Assembly (NCBI RefSeq): GCF_033473495.1
Contig: NC_088943.1
Coordinates: 662,001 to 726,000 of the forward strand
Source: Cercospora beticola
Taxonomy: Eukaryota; Ascomycota; Dothideomycetes; Mycosphaerellales; Mycosphaerellaceae
Direction: 5' to 3'
DNA: 64,000 nt
Shown: positions 34,762 to 44,670 of the stretch, in pieces
Layout: each line of letters begins with the position of its first letter
How positions within the stretch are numbered: position 1 is the first letter of the stretch
Made by a program: the position numbers and the translations under genes
The notes under the pieces: model-generated
What the model was told of the DNA's origin: nothing
The model's input: only the letters and a program-made list of their open reading frames with translations
Database searches by the model: none

Positions 34762-35603
34762 GATTGTGAATCTCTGTGACGTTCTTGTAGGGTATCCTGG
34801 CGCTGGTAGCTCCGACCTGCTGGGTCGTATTCCAGATAGCGTGGTGTGCTATCCGATTGCCTGGCGAACGCAAACCGCGACGGCAGGGAAGTGTTGTTGT
34901 GTTGGGAATGACTCCGAGTTGATGAGAAATTGCAAGCCCTACCTTTTCACAGGAACAGACAGGCCAATCTTGTCTTTATGGTTTGCTGAAATTCATACAC
35001 AGGAGTCACCAGAGTTGTGGTGGCTTGAAGGATTTGGGCTGAGCAAATCTCAAAAACTGCGACAGAGCGGCAGGGGCGACGAATGCGGTCTAGCGAGTTC
35101 CTAATTTAGCGGCTACTCCACAATGTTGCCTTGTACAAGCGCCGCGAGAGTGCAGCAAACGACCAGCGAGAGAGGGAGCCGTCTCCAGCGACCTCGAGGT
35201 GAAAATTGTGACTGCCATGCGTGAGGACTTCGCACCGGCGCTTCTACATGGTCGCGGTCAGCGTAGCGTTTCACCGCATGCACTTGCCGATGCACGATTG
35301 TGGCGCGGCAAACCCACCGCCGCGAAGTTCCAAAGCCATGACTTTGATGACCTCAGTCAAGAGCAGGGCGTAAGCGCACTTATGGCTTCGTTGCAGTCGA
35401 TGGCTCAGCCTCTTGGCCAAGAACAACCTTGGGCCGAAGCCCTTAGAGCAGGTATGGACTGGAGCGTGAGGGCTTGGCACCAGCAAGACAGACCAGACTG
35501 ATGATCTGGATCGACAGTGGCTGTGAAGTGGGCTCCGGAGGCGGAGACATGGTTGTCTGCTCTGCTCTGCGCTATTGTTCATTTTTGAGGCCGGCCTCAG
35601 TCG
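34762..35603. other. intergenic between two minus-strand membrane-protein genes
   Basis: Promoter of the four-pass membrane protein and 3' flank of ILM1. A few frames of 60-114 codons are present but none shows recognisable features. Confidence 0.45.
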
Positions 35604-36246
35604 CTATAGCGTTCGGAGGCGGTCTTCTTGTGCTTTGCGCTCTTCCGCACGTTTGCGTGCAACGGCAACTCGTTCCTCCCGCAGGCAGGTAAAAATCTAC
35701 ATTTCCATTAGCATTCGACGTGACAAAAGCTGTCTCAAATCTGGACACTTACCCAAAACCACATTGCAATCTCGAAAAAGCCGAAGGTGAACACCAAGCT
35801 GTTTTGGAGAGGCTCGCCAATGCCTACTTTGGCAGCTGACCCGGAGCCGAACAAGCCGTCTTCTTTGAACAGGTATACGTATCCGGTCAAGCCGAAGAGA
35901 AAGGTCAAACGGACAGGGACGTTAGACAACCAGTACTCCAGAGCCGCGTTCTCGTTCATGTTAGCTGCTGTGATGTCTGCGACTCCGAGAAGCGCCAGCA
36001 GGACCGCGACAAATGCTGTGGCTTCGCTTGGTTTGTTCAGAGATGCGGCGTGATTCTGGATGTATTAGTCGGATGCAATGATCATGGTGTTGTTTGTGAA
36101 GGACATACTATTCTCATGGACTCGCCCAGGATGAAAACCACATTTTGGTCTGCAAGAATTCTTGGTGCTGTGAGGAAGAAGTACGCCGCTGTGATATGGA
36201 ACAGCGAAATCGTCCGAATGAGTGTATATGGTGAGAAGAGCCCCAT
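35604..36246 (-). CDS. ILM1: Ilm1-family membrane protein (increased loss of mitochondrial DNA)
   Basis: Three exons joined by hand: 36109-36246, 35753-36055 and 35604-35696, giving 177 residues. Introns are 53 and 56 nt, with donors GTATGT and GTAAGT, branch sites GACTAAT and GCTAAT, acceptors CAG and TAG. The product reads MGLFSPYTLIRTISLFHITA..., then ATAFVAVLLALLGVADITAA, LEYWLSNVPVRLTFLFGLTG, FTFGFFEIAMWFWIFTCLRE and a charged tail rich in Arg/Glu. Order of the four hydrophobic segments, the YW..VPVRL block and the W-x-REE transition match yeast Ilm1 (203 aa), a membrane protein whose loss affects mitochondrial DNA maintenance; its biochemical role is unclear. It shares a 199-bp divergent promoter with the dipeptidase gene. 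Confidence 0.85.
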
Positions 36247-36445
36247 CTTGGTGTGCAGTTGCGTTTGATAGTGTCTCGTGCCGAGTGTAAAGCAGGGAAA
36301 GTGCAATGTTGCCGTTGCGGTTCGCGCCAAGACCGGTCCGGAGATCCCGAATCACGTACTTTCCAACCTCACGCGATCTCCGTGTGCGACGACGTCGTGC
36401 AACGTCGAAGCATTATTCTGGCAGGGCTCATCACCCCACTACACG

Positions 36446-37975
36446 ATGGCCCCTCGTGACAAGAAAGCCAATGGGCCATCCCCGCAGGTTCTGAGGGTTG
36501 TAGAGGAGTCGAAATCTAATAACAAGACTTTGATTCAATTGGTACTTATCCTGACAATAGTGATATATGGTGAGTGTTCAAGACTTATTGAACTCATCGT
36601 ACTTGGTCGCTGAGTGATACATAGGATACTTCGCATTCGATCCCGATAGATTAAGGCAATACCTCCCGACATTTTCAAGTAGTCCCGCTCACCCACGCTT
36701 GACGGGAGCAAGAAAGGTTCTTTCCGAGAATCCTCTCATCGACGGGCACAATGATCTGTTGATACGCCTCCGCGCTGAATACGGTATGTCACAGTCTCCG
36801 CAATCGGTGTGCCTCTGAGGTAGTGTCCTTACTGATCCATCCCAGCCAACGAAATCTACTCCAACGACTTCGCCAAACTCTTCGAAAACGGAGGCTTGCC
36901 AGGCGAGATCGACATCCCACGCGCCACAACCGGCCACCTAGGCGGAGCATTTTGGTCCGCATTCCTTCCCTGTCCAAAAGACGGCTTCGACTTCAGCGAC
37001 GCAAACTACGCACCATACGTCAAAGCCACCCTCGAGCAGATCGATCTCTTCAATCGCCTCGCAGAGAAATATCCCAAATATTTCACTTTACCCAAAAACG
37101 CCGCAGAAGCTGAGAAGAATTTCAAACAAGGAAAATGGATCTCCCCACTTGCGATTGAGGGCCTGCATCAAATCGGTAACAGCCTTGCGACCCTACGACT
37201 GTATCATGTTTTGGGTGTAAGATATGCTACATTGACGTGGAACTGCCATAATCGCTACGCAGACGCTGCTGCCGTTTATGCAGATGGCACTTTTGGGCGT
37301 GCCAAGCCGTATTGGGGAGGTGTCAGCGCCGATGGACGAGAATTGATCAAGGAGATGAATCGTTTGGGTATGCTCGTCGATCTCAGTCACGTTTCAGAAG
37401 ACACCATGCGAGATGTTCTCGGCGGCAATCCTGAATGGGAAGGAAGCATTGCACCGCCGATTTTCAGCCATTCGAGTGCGTATTCGATTTGCCCTCACCC
37501 GAGAAATGTTCCAGATGAGATTCTGGATCTGGTGAAGAAGCGAAATTCTTTGGTTATGGTGAACTTCAATCCGGATTTCATCTCGTGTAGAGACGTTGGG
37601 GCTGAAAATGGGTTGCCGGAATTTGTCAACAGCACCAATACGATTGCGCAAGTGGCACGGCACGTCATGTACATTGGAGAGCGGATCGGATACGATCACG
37701 TTGGCCTCGGCTCGGATTTCGATGGCATTGAGAGTACGCCGAGGGGTCTGGAGGACGTATCAAAAGTCCCGGATCTCATCGACATTTTGCTGAGTAAAGG
37801 AGTCAGCGAGAAAGATGCGGCGAAGATTGCAGGCAGAAACTTGCTAAGAGTGTGGCACGAAGCAGATCGAGTGGCTGCAAAGCTGCAGAAGAAGATCAAT
37901 CCTATAGAAGACGATCTGAGGAGAAAGAACAGTGTGGCTGTGGGAGTAGATGAGGTCGAGCCCGTCGAATTGTAG
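36446..37975 (+). CDS. membrane dipeptidase (renal dipeptidase family, M19)
   Basis: Zinc metallo-dipeptidase hydrolysing dipeptides. Exons 36446-36569, 36625-36783 and 36846-37975 join to 470 residues. Exon 1 encodes a short cytosolic N-terminus and a membrane anchor (TLIQLVLILTIVIYGYFAF), so it is probably a type II membrane protein rather than GPI-linked. The M19 metal site is visible: PLIDGHNDLL (His-x-Asp), SPLAIEGLHQIG (bridging Glu), and two later histidines in LVDLSHVSEDT and IFSHSSAYSICPHPRNVPD; VGLGSDFDGIE carries the conserved Asp. The introns (55 and 62 nt) have GTGAGT/GTATGT donors. Length and motifs are complete. It may process extracellular or vacuolar dipeptides such as Cys-Gly (inference). 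Confidence 0.93.
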
Positions 37976-38196
37976 ACTACATGAGGCTCGACTTTTGATG
38001 ATGATTATGTTACAGTCCGCATTTGTGCCATCTCAGACGTTTGTTTTTGAAGCTTCAGCTGGTGCCGCAATGCTCTCCGTCGCTCTGCTTCTCCGCTTCC
38101 TGCTCAACATGTCCAATCGTTGTCTCACCATGATTACCTCGACCCAGAGCCATCGAAGCACGACGGTCTCGATCGATCTACGTCTCCGCTAACCTA

Positions 38197-39762
38197 TTAC
38201 TCCGCATTCTTCCCCATGTCCGCGCCCGTTGCCTTCCCCTCGCTGTCTCGATTCAGAGCGATCGAAGCAGCACCATGAGAGGATACAGCCGCCGAGTTCG
38301 ATCCCAAAACAGCAAGAGGCGAGATACCCAACTCCACGAGCTTCTCCCTAAACTTCTGAACCTCCGAGTCCTTCTTACGCTTCTCCGCTTCGAGGTCTTG
38401 AATCTTCTTCTGATGTTCTCCCACGTGTCTCAGAAGCCGATCGTTTGCATTGTTGAGTTGGAAGATGAGGCGTTGAGCATCGACAACACGTTCTTGATTT
38501 TCAGCAGAGTTGTCAGCTTGAATTTTCCACTTCTTATCCGCCTCGTCGATTTTCTTCTTGCATGATTCCTGCATTTGCTGCATGATCTGCTTGTATCTTC
38601 TCTTATCGTTCTTGGCATCTTGTTCCTGAAGTGTGGATTTCTGCTGCAGCTGCTGAATTTCGGCTTCGAGTTTGCGCTTCTCATTGCATACTCCGATGTA
38701 GGTCTTATCGAGGTCCCGTCTCTGGGTCTCCTCGGCGTTGGTCTCGGCTTTTGAATGGATGAGCTGTTTCTTGAGGTTCTCTACGATGGCTTTCTCCCTA
38801 TCAAGCTCTTTCTGCTTTGCTTTGAGGTCCTCCTGACAGTCCTTGAATTTTTGTTGCGCTTTTGGATTACCTTGTTTGGCGTTCTCTTTGGCCTCAGCCT
38901 TAAGCTCCCTGACTTCCTCCTTGTAGTCTTCCTTGAGGTCTCGTAGCTCTTCGAGGGTAGCCTCAAGCTTCTCCGATTTGTCGTGCAACTTGCGAGACAG
39001 ATTCTTTTCGGCAGTGGCGTACTTCGAGCTCACACGCTTCTCAAAAGAAGCGTTCTTGTTTTTGAGCTTGGTCTCATAGGCCTGCTGTAATTCGAACCTG
39101 ATCTCCTTGGCGATTTCATCCTGCAATTCCTTCTGTCTTGCCGCCTTGACTTTCTTGTTAGCCTCTCGAGCAAGTTGCTTTTGCTCCAGTGCTATACGAG
39201 CGGCCCTCTCGGCCTCTCTGCTGGCTTCGAGCGACTCATTTTCCTCTCTGGCTTCTGCCAACTGAGCCTTGAGTTCTGCGATCTGTGCATTTTTCCTCGA
39301 AATGATCTCGTTACCCTTTGCTTTGAACTCTTCGAGCGTCTCTGGCTGTTTGACATTTCCTTTCGTATCCTTTGCTGCCGCTCCCCCTGAAGCTGCCTCA
39401 TTTACTCTAGACTTCTTCGCAACAGCCGATCCCGCTTCGCCCTCGCCGGGTCTCTTCGTGCCCCGCTGCTTGTCCTCTTGAGTACGAGGGTCGTTTTCGG
39501 CAGCAGGCTTTGCCTGTGACGCCTCAAGCTCCTTACCGCCGCTTGCAGTAGAGCCATTCTGGTCGCCTTGTCCACCAGTATCGGAAATGCTGACGACCGA
39601 ACCTGCTTTCGAGCCATGGACCGCGGGTGATGCCGCAGTGGCGGCGACACCTGAGCCTTGTTCGACGATTTGCTCCATGGCCGTGTTTGTGTGAGAATTG
39701 GAATGATCGGGTCTTTTGGTCATGCTGCCTGAAAGTTGTTGATGTTGTTGTGAAAGTCGCAA
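38197..39762 (-). CDS. long coiled-coil protein, unknown function
   Basis: Single frame of 521 residues. The first ~140 residues are disordered, Ser/Gly/Glu-rich with a short basic patch (KRPGEGEAGSAVAKKSR) that could be a nuclear signal. Residues about 145-475 form an almost continuous coiled coil with heptad leucines and many Lys/Glu/Gln (for example IAELKAQLAEAREENESLEA), followed by a short Ala/Ser-rich tail. The initiator may instead be the Met at 39720-39722 (MTKRPDHSN...). Coiled coils give false similarities, so I assign no function. It lies 221 bases from the dipeptidase stop, convergent with it. Confidence 0.75.
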   Translation of the reverse strand: MRLSQQHQQLSGSMTKRPDHSNSHTNTAMEQIVEQGSGVAATAASPAVHGSKAGSVVSISDTGGQGDQNGSTASGGKELEASQAKPAAENDPRTQEDKQRGTKRPGEGEAGSAVAKKSRVNEAASGGAAAKDTKGNVKQPETLEEFKAKGNEIISRKNAQIAELKAQLAEAREENESLEASREAERAARIALEQKQLAREANKKVKAARQKELQDEIAKEIRFELQQAYETKLKNKNASFEKRVSSKYATAEKNLSRKLHDKSEKLEATLEELRDLKEDYKEEVRELKAEAKENAKQGNPKAQQKFKDCQEDLKAKQKELDREKAIVENLKKQLIHSKAETNAEETQRRDLDKTYIGVCNEKRKLEAEIQQLQQKSTLQEQDAKNDKRRYKQIMQQMQESCKKKIDEADKKWKIQADNSAENQERVVDAQRLIFQLNNANDRLLRHVGEHQKKIQDLEAEKRKKDSEVQKFREKLVELGISPLAVLGSNSAAVSSHGAASIALNRDSEGKATGADMGKNAE

Positions 39763-40626
39763 GCGAGCAGCAAGGCTTAGGCCGAAGGTATTTTGAACTG
39801 AGCTGCCGAGACCGACAGTCTTATGCTCACTTGTCTTGCTGTGGGCTTGCGGCGGCGAAGCGAGGTCTCCGACGGTGAGTCGTGTTCAAACACCTGGTTG
39901 ACATGCGAAACAGTAGAGAACCTTTGACCTTCTTTGAGCAAATAATGCTTGATGGGAATTGCGTCCGACCCAAGCTGGGGCGATGGCCGGCCTCGTGAGC
40001 TCAGAGCCTGGACTACTCCGGAAAGTCGGGCGGCAATGGATGGGGTCTTATGGTTGCGGCTGATGTCTGCGGAGGGTCGGTGTTGGGTGTTGAGGTCAAG
40101 TCAGTGGAAAGGAATGAAGCAAGCGGAGTCGAAGTCGAAGGTCTGGAAACTTGAGCATGAATGAGCAAAGAAAAGCAAGCCGCATGTGAACGATTAGTTT
40201 TCAACTGATGTCTACTTATCTCAGAAGCGTTCACATGCCAATGTTGTCATAGGCACATGCTCGACATGCGCGGGTCAGTGCCTTACCCAACGACCACTCC
40301 ATGCTCGTAGTTGGTATGGGGAAATGTCGCGCCATGACCTGCCTCCCGAATACGGAGTTTGACATGAGTCGACAAAGAGGACGAGAAGGTGCATGTCGTT
40401 CATCGTCTCCGCTCAAGTCAATACCCGCTCCCTTCATGCACGACGGTATGAATTCGTACTAGGGCTTGAGTGATAAACAGATACCTCCCACTCTATCCAA
40501 GAAGAGTCGTATTTGCAGCCATGTCTCTCGATAGTGAGCCCCGAGGCACATCTTTGGCCGCATTCAGCCTCATGAGCTGGGGAGCCTCCGTCTCGCCAGA
40601 GCATAGTTTGACTACTGGTAGTCATT
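39763..40626. other. intergenic
   Basis: Upstream of the 521-residue coiled-coil gene and downstream of the next minus-strand gene. Only short frames are present, with no recognisable feature. Confidence 0.45.
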
Positions 40627-41526
40627 CTAGGACATTCTGGCCAGCCTCGCGTTCTCCTCGTTGAGGCGTTTGATCAAGCTTGCTTGCTCGTCGACTACCT
40701 TCCACCCGTCCTCCGTACGCCGCTTGTAAGCAGCGAGCTGTGTCTGGGCATATTGGAGCTCGATAGCCTGATCCTTCGCCTTCTTCTCGGACTCCCGCAA
40801 GGTTTTGTCGCGCTCGGCGACCGTCATTCTCAGCTTCTCCACCGTGTTCTTCTCTTTTGCGATATCGTTCTGATAACCTTGCACCATGTAGATAGACCGC
40901 TGCGCTTGAGCTTCCAGCGCACTTCTAGTGTAATCGTCGGCGGACGCGACCATGGCGAGCTCGAAATGCGCGACTTGGTCCTGAAGGATGGCTCTTGAGG
41001 TCTCGAGTTCCTCACCTAATGCCTTCAGCCGCGAAACCTCTTGCTCTGCAGCTTCGGCACGCAGACGCTGCTCCTGGACGGCCTTGGTGCCGAAATTGAT
41101 CAGAGCCTCCTGGAACTTGGCATACTCCTCTGTGGCGGCTTCCTCTCTTGTCGTCACCTCGATCTCTGTTTTGCGTTCCGCTGGTGGGATAGACGTCCGG
41201 TTACCAAGCTGCTGGCGCAACTTACGTATCTCCTTGTCATCCTCATCAGCACGCTTACGCAGCTTTTCGATTTCCCGCTCGTCGGCCTTCGATTTGTCCG
41301 CGGCTTTTTGAAGCTCGTCCTTGTTGCGCCTCTGGAGGTTGTTCAAATTCGTGATTTCGTGTTTGTGGCGGTCCTCCTTGGTTTCGTGTCCTGGACGCCG
41401 TCGTACTTGGTAAGGATGGTGACGGTAGTCGTCACGCAAGCCACCGTGCTTCGGTCTGCGGGGATGGGGCGGTGCCATGGCGCCGCTATAGGTCTCTCTC
41501 TTGACCAGCAGGTTTCCAGACAGCAA
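40627..41526 (-). CDS. coiled-coil protein, unknown function
   Basis: Frame of 299 residues; the second Met (MAPPHPRRPKHGGLRDDYRH, start at 41478) is a likely alternative start, giving 283. The N-terminus is basic and Pro/His-rich, then a coiled coil occupies most of the chain (HEITNLNNLQRRNKDELQKA...IEKLRKRADEDDKEIRKLRQ...), broken near residue 120 by NRTSIPPAERK, and ending RLNEENARLARMS. A segment LVAS/ADDYTRSALEAQAQRS may be a short non-coiled helix. I do not recognise the family. Codon use and the uninterrupted heptad pattern support a real gene. Confidence 0.7.
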   Translation of the reverse strand: MLSGNLLVKRETYSGAMAPPHPRRPKHGGLRDDYRHHPYQVRRRPGHETKEDRHKHEITNLNNLQRRNKDELQKAADKSKADEREIEKLRKRADEDDKEIRKLRQQLGNRTSIPPAERKTEIEVTTREEAATEEYAKFQEALINFGTKAVQEQRLRAEAAEQEVSRLKALGEELETSRAILQDQVAHFELAMVASADDYTRSALEAQAQRSIYMVQGYQNDIAKEKNTVEKLRMTVAERDKTLRESEKKAKDQAIELQYAQTQLAAYKRRTEDGWKVVDEQASLIKRLNEENARLARMS

Positions 41527-41902
41527 GAGTTGCCCAGTGACAGCTCGAGAAGGGGGTGTCGATTGTTGTATTCACTAGAAAGTTGGGAATGCTGTAAAGA
41601 AAAGTCCCAAAGAGGATGGCAAACGGATGTGCGCGTGATCCTTGCTCGACTTCGGATAGCTGCATGACGCTAAACCGAGTGAATGAATCTGCAAGCAAAC
41701 GCAGCGGGTGCCCGTCACTTGGTAACCAAGCCAGACTCACTCTCTGTCTATTCACGATGTCCCCCCGCGAGCCACGAAATCTTCATGCTCACTTTTTACA
41801 GCGTCTCAGGCTCATTTTATCTCGCGATGCAGCGCGCCTGAGCAGGGCGTCTGACAAACGACACGTGGTTCTCTATTCTCTATCATTTTGCAGCATCATC
41901 TT
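41527..41902. other. intergenic
   Basis: Between the 299-residue coiled-coil gene and ATP11, both on the minus strand. I see no gene; it holds the promoter of the former and the 3' flank of ATP11. Confidence 0.45.
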
Positions 41903-42877
41903 TCACGGCACCTTCTCGACTTCCTCTAATAGCTCTTCTACGTTGAACGTCTCATCTCCCCCACTGAACTGCTCCATCAACTTCCCTCTCTTCTCTTTGC
42001 TCTCCTGCGCGACCGCACTGTGCGCCTCAAATCCGTAGAACTTTTGCAGGTTCATCAGCAAGAATTTGCCTTCATCGACACTGATGCCTCTGTTCTCCAT
42101 CACTCGGCCCTCCAGCAGAGCCAGCCCGTTCGAATCAAGCAGATCCAAATGATGTGTGATTGTGGTATGCGGCTGCGCAAATTCACCTCGCAACTTGAAT
42201 TCAGCAAGATGTGTGAAAAGCACTGTTGCTGTGGTCTCGGTAGGAAATGTCCATTGGAGGAAGTGGATCTCCGCGCCCTGCTCTGCTCGTGGCAGAGGGA
42301 GGATGAACTGTGGGTGCTTCTTTGCCGTCTTCGCGATTCGCTTGTATGTCTCCACCTCCATCACTGCGCACAGAGACTGCGGATCTCGAACATGCCGTAA
42401 CCGCCATATCGTCTCAACCTCTTTGTGGGGAAGCTTTGCAGTCTTGTCGACATCGATGAAGGATGCTAGCGTTTTGACCGGGCTGTCGCTCTTCGGCACT
42501 TTCTGTATCGCGGGATCGACTAAAGGCTTCGGCGGAGGAGGAGGCTGATATGGGATACTCGAGTCGGTATTCTGTGGTGTGGGAGGTTCCTGAGCGGAGA
42601 GTGGAGCATTAATGCCGGGTACCAGGCTTTCTTTGCGCAGTTTCGCGATGCGATCCTGATAGACTTGCTTCAACTCCTCAACATCATCTACACCCCTCTC
42701 TTTCGCCTTTTGCCGCAGCTTGTCCCGGTATCGTTCTTGGATCTTGTCGTTAAGAGGCGGGTGGAGCGCGAAGTATCGTACATCGTGAACCTGAGCCCAT
42801 CTCCGTTGGCAAAGGCGTGTCTGCGATTGTGCAGCTGCACGCCGGAACAGCAATGTGGATTGATTCATCTTCAACAA
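41903..42877 (-). CDS. ATP11: F1-ATPase assembly chaperone Atp11
   Basis: Mitochondrial matrix chaperone that binds free F1 beta subunits during ATP synthase assembly (human ATPAF1). Single frame of 324 residues. The basic N-terminus (MNQSTLLFRRAAAQSQTRL) looks like a mitochondrial presequence; the first ATG is three codons upstream. A helical segment (LNDKIQERYRDKLRQKAKER) and Pro-rich linker precede the Atp11 domain: VKTLASFIDVDKTAKLPHKE, ETIWRLRHVRDPQSLCAVME, and AEIHFLQWTFPTETTATVLF. The C-terminal part (FLLMNLQKFYGFEAH) is also typical. Length and blocks match fungal homologues; nothing is missing. Confidence 0.93.
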   Translation of the reverse strand: MLKMNQSTLLFRRAAAQSQTRLCQRRWAQVHDVRYFALHPPLNDKIQERYRDKLRQKAKERGVDDVEELKQVYQDRIAKLRKESLVPGINAPLSAQEPPTPQNTDSSIPYQPPPPPKPLVDPAIQKVPKSDSPVKTLASFIDVDKTAKLPHKEVETIWRLRHVRDPQSLCAVMEVETYKRIAKTAKKHPQFILPLPRAEQGAEIHFLQWTFPTETTATVLFTHLAEFKLRGEFAQPHTTITHHLDLLDSNGLALLEGRVMENRGISVDEGKFLLMNLQKFYGFEAHSAVAQESKEKRGKLMEQFSGGDETFNVEELLEEVEKVP

Positions 42878-43147
42878 TAGCAGTCCATGATGACGAGCGA
42901 GCAGACCAGGAGAGCTCCAAGATAGATTGTAACACGTGATCGGCTATGACCAGACCGGAAAGCCGATCATCCTCGGCGGGATTGACTTGTCAGATGCCTC
43001 TTGCCATACCCATAACTACACCCCACGAAAATCCACATAGGATGAGGACGACTTACTGCTTCCACCTCCCAGAGCCGAGAATCTTTGACGTCGTCTTCAT
43101 ACGCAATGGCTCTGTAAATCCTCGAGCAATAGAGATGGGGAACAAAT

Positions 43148-43699
43148 CTAGACCCCACCAAAATCCACCGACAACACCCTCCCGTCAAGCCTCTTCCCAT
43201 CAATAACCTTCTTCACTTGTTCCGCCCTCTCAGCACTCTCAAACTCGACAAAGATATCCGTTGACCTCTCCACGCCTTCATTCTCAGCAGTCTTGATCCG
43301 AACTGTGAAATCATCCTCGATTTCCAGTTCTAGCAGCAGCTCTCCTACAGCTTTCGCGAATTTCTCGACTCTCCAGCCAGGAATGCGAGCGATGCCTAGC
43401 GATGGTGTTTTTCCCTTTTCTCCAAACCAATGACCACCTGCTGGCGCCCACGAGGGTGGGAACTCGGGGTCGTCTGGAGATGTCTCACGATTGGAGTCAC
43501 TTGCTTCCTGCTCTGTGTGCTTCGCTCCGTCCGAGTTGCGGCGCTTCTTGGCCACTTTCGGTCGTTTGGCGCCGCTGTTCGCGTCCTGCTGGTCAAATCG
43601 ATGCCACGCACTGTCTTTATTGACGACCAGTGCAGCGCGCGTTTTCGCTGCGTTGGCGCGGATTCGCTCCAGAGGCGTCTGCTTGGTTTTGCGTGCCAT
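43148..43699 (-). CDS. small RRM-like RNA-binding protein, unknown
   Basis: Single frame of 183 residues. The N-terminal half is basic and disordered with lysine-rich stretches (KRPKVAKKRRNSDGAKHTEQ), consistent with nuclear localisation. The C-terminal ~75 residues fit an RRM-like beta-alpha-beta pattern: FTVRIKTAENEGVERSTDIF, VEFESAERAEQVKKVIDG and KRLDGRVLSVDFGGV, with the last segments typical of an RRM alpha2-beta4. The RNP1 aromatic motif is weak, so RNA binding is inferred. Between the halves lies WAPAGGHWFGEKGKTPSLGI, Trp-rich and probably structured. It starts 751 bp upstream of ATP11's end on the same strand; no operon-like link is implied. Confidence 0.65.
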   Translation of the reverse strand: MARKTKQTPLERIRANAAKTRAALVVNKDSAWHRFDQQDANSGAKRPKVAKKRRNSDGAKHTEQEASDSNRETSPDDPEFPPSWAPAGGHWFGEKGKTPSLGIARIPGWRVEKFAKAVGELLLELEIEDDFTVRIKTAENEGVERSTDIFVEFESAERAEQVKKVIDGKRLDGRVLSVDFGGV

Positions 43700-44088
43700 G
43701 TTGAGTGTGGGTGGCGGAGCTGAGAAGTTGTTCTGTATGTGACGATTGGTTTCGAAGTGATGTTAGTCTCCAAACCCCGAAGGCTGGGCACAAATCAGAT
43801 GTCCAGTGAGGCGGCAAGTGACTGTCGTCGAGAAGAGGCCGATCATAAGGTGACCATGTGCATTCGCCAAGCAATAGCATGTGAAAAGACATTGTTGTTG
43901 TGCATTGCCAACTGAGCGGTATAACGAGTATCTAGTAACTCATGATTTACATTCTCTTTCAATCTGACATTGCAATCCAAGAAGGCATCCAACATGTCTC
44001 AAGTACAGAAGAAAGAATCCGGTCCAAAGCCGCACTCCATTCACCATGAGTCCCCATCCCCATCCCCATCCCCATCCTAACCCACACC
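43700..44088. other. intergenic with (CCCCAT) microsatellite
   Basis: Promoter of the RRM-like gene and 3' flank of the small secreted protein. Apart from the CCCCAT repeat near its right end I see nothing notable. Confidence 0.45.
44052..44077. repeat. (CCCCAT)4 microsatellite
   Basis: Four CCCCAT hexamers plus CC, 12 bases beyond the stop codon of the minus-strand secreted-protein gene, so probably within its 3' UTR as (ATGGGG)n. Confidence 0.9.
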
Positions 44089-44499
44089 CTAATAATCCGG
44101 ACAATTGAAACCATTGATGAAAGGGGGAGGAAATTCCTCCGCAAGCACGCGATTCCCATTGAACTCATTCCGATTGAAGCTGACGTGCATCTGTCCAGAG
44201 TCGGTCTCGTCACATTTGTAACCGAAGACGCCACCGATAGCACGGACGGGTTGCTCGAGATCGGTACAAAGCGACTCATGGTAAGAGACGCCGATGATGA
44301 TGTCGTAGGAGACTCCGAAGGGGCCGTAACTTTTGGCTTTGCAGGATTGTTCGCTGAAGGGGACGTAGTCGGAGTGGCGAGATCGTCGGAAAATGGAAGA
44401 GCTCGGGACCAGGGAGGTAGAATTGAGGCCGGGGATGGCTGCGGCTTGTGTTGAGGATAAGAGCCCAAGGAGGGCGAGGAGAACGGAGCGGAGCAACAT
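44089..44499 (-). CDS. small secreted cysteine-containing protein (136 aa)
   Basis: Intronless frame of 136 residues with a strong signal peptide (MLLRSVLLALLGLLSSTQA), a short linker ending in a basic site (FRRSRH) that could be cut by a Kex2-type protease, and a mature part with four cysteines: EQSCKAKSYGPFGVSYDIII, ESLCTDLEQPV, YKCDETDSGQMHVSFNRNEF and NGFNCPDY. Four Cys could make two disulfides. I do not recognise the family. Size, secretion signal and possible pro-peptide fit the loose class of small secreted fungal proteins, some of which act on hosts or competitors, but no activity can be inferred. Its upstream region carries an imperfect tandem duplication (44505-44670). Confidence 0.75.
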   Translation of the reverse strand: MLLRSVLLALLGLLSSTQAAAIPGLNSTSLVPSSSIFRRSRHSDYVPFSEQSCKAKSYGPFGVSYDIIIGVSYHESLCTDLEQPVRAIGGVFGYKCDETDSGQMHVSFNRNEFNGNRVLAEEFPPPFINGFNCPDY

Positions 44500-44504
44500 T
44501 CTGG

Positions 44505-44670
44505 TGTTGTTACTTGCTTGTGTGTCGCGGTGATGTTCGTTTGTGATCTTTCACGTGTGGTTTGACCTTGGAAGTCGAGCCCTGCTTTGCTGTTGTTGCT
44601 TGCGTGTCGTGGCGGTATCTGTTGTGATTTTTCGCGTGTGATTTGATCTTGGATTTGAGGCGTGCTTTGC
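44505..44670. repeat. tandem duplication in promoter of small secreted protein
   Basis: Copy 1 (44505-44590) and copy 2 (44591-44670) share TGTTGTT.CTTGC at the start, CG.TCG.GG..G/TAT.TG in the middle, and TGCTTTGC at the end; they differ by substitutions and a few small gaps. The duplication starts 6 bases upstream of the minus-strand start codon and so spans the leader or core promoter. Confidence 0.8.
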
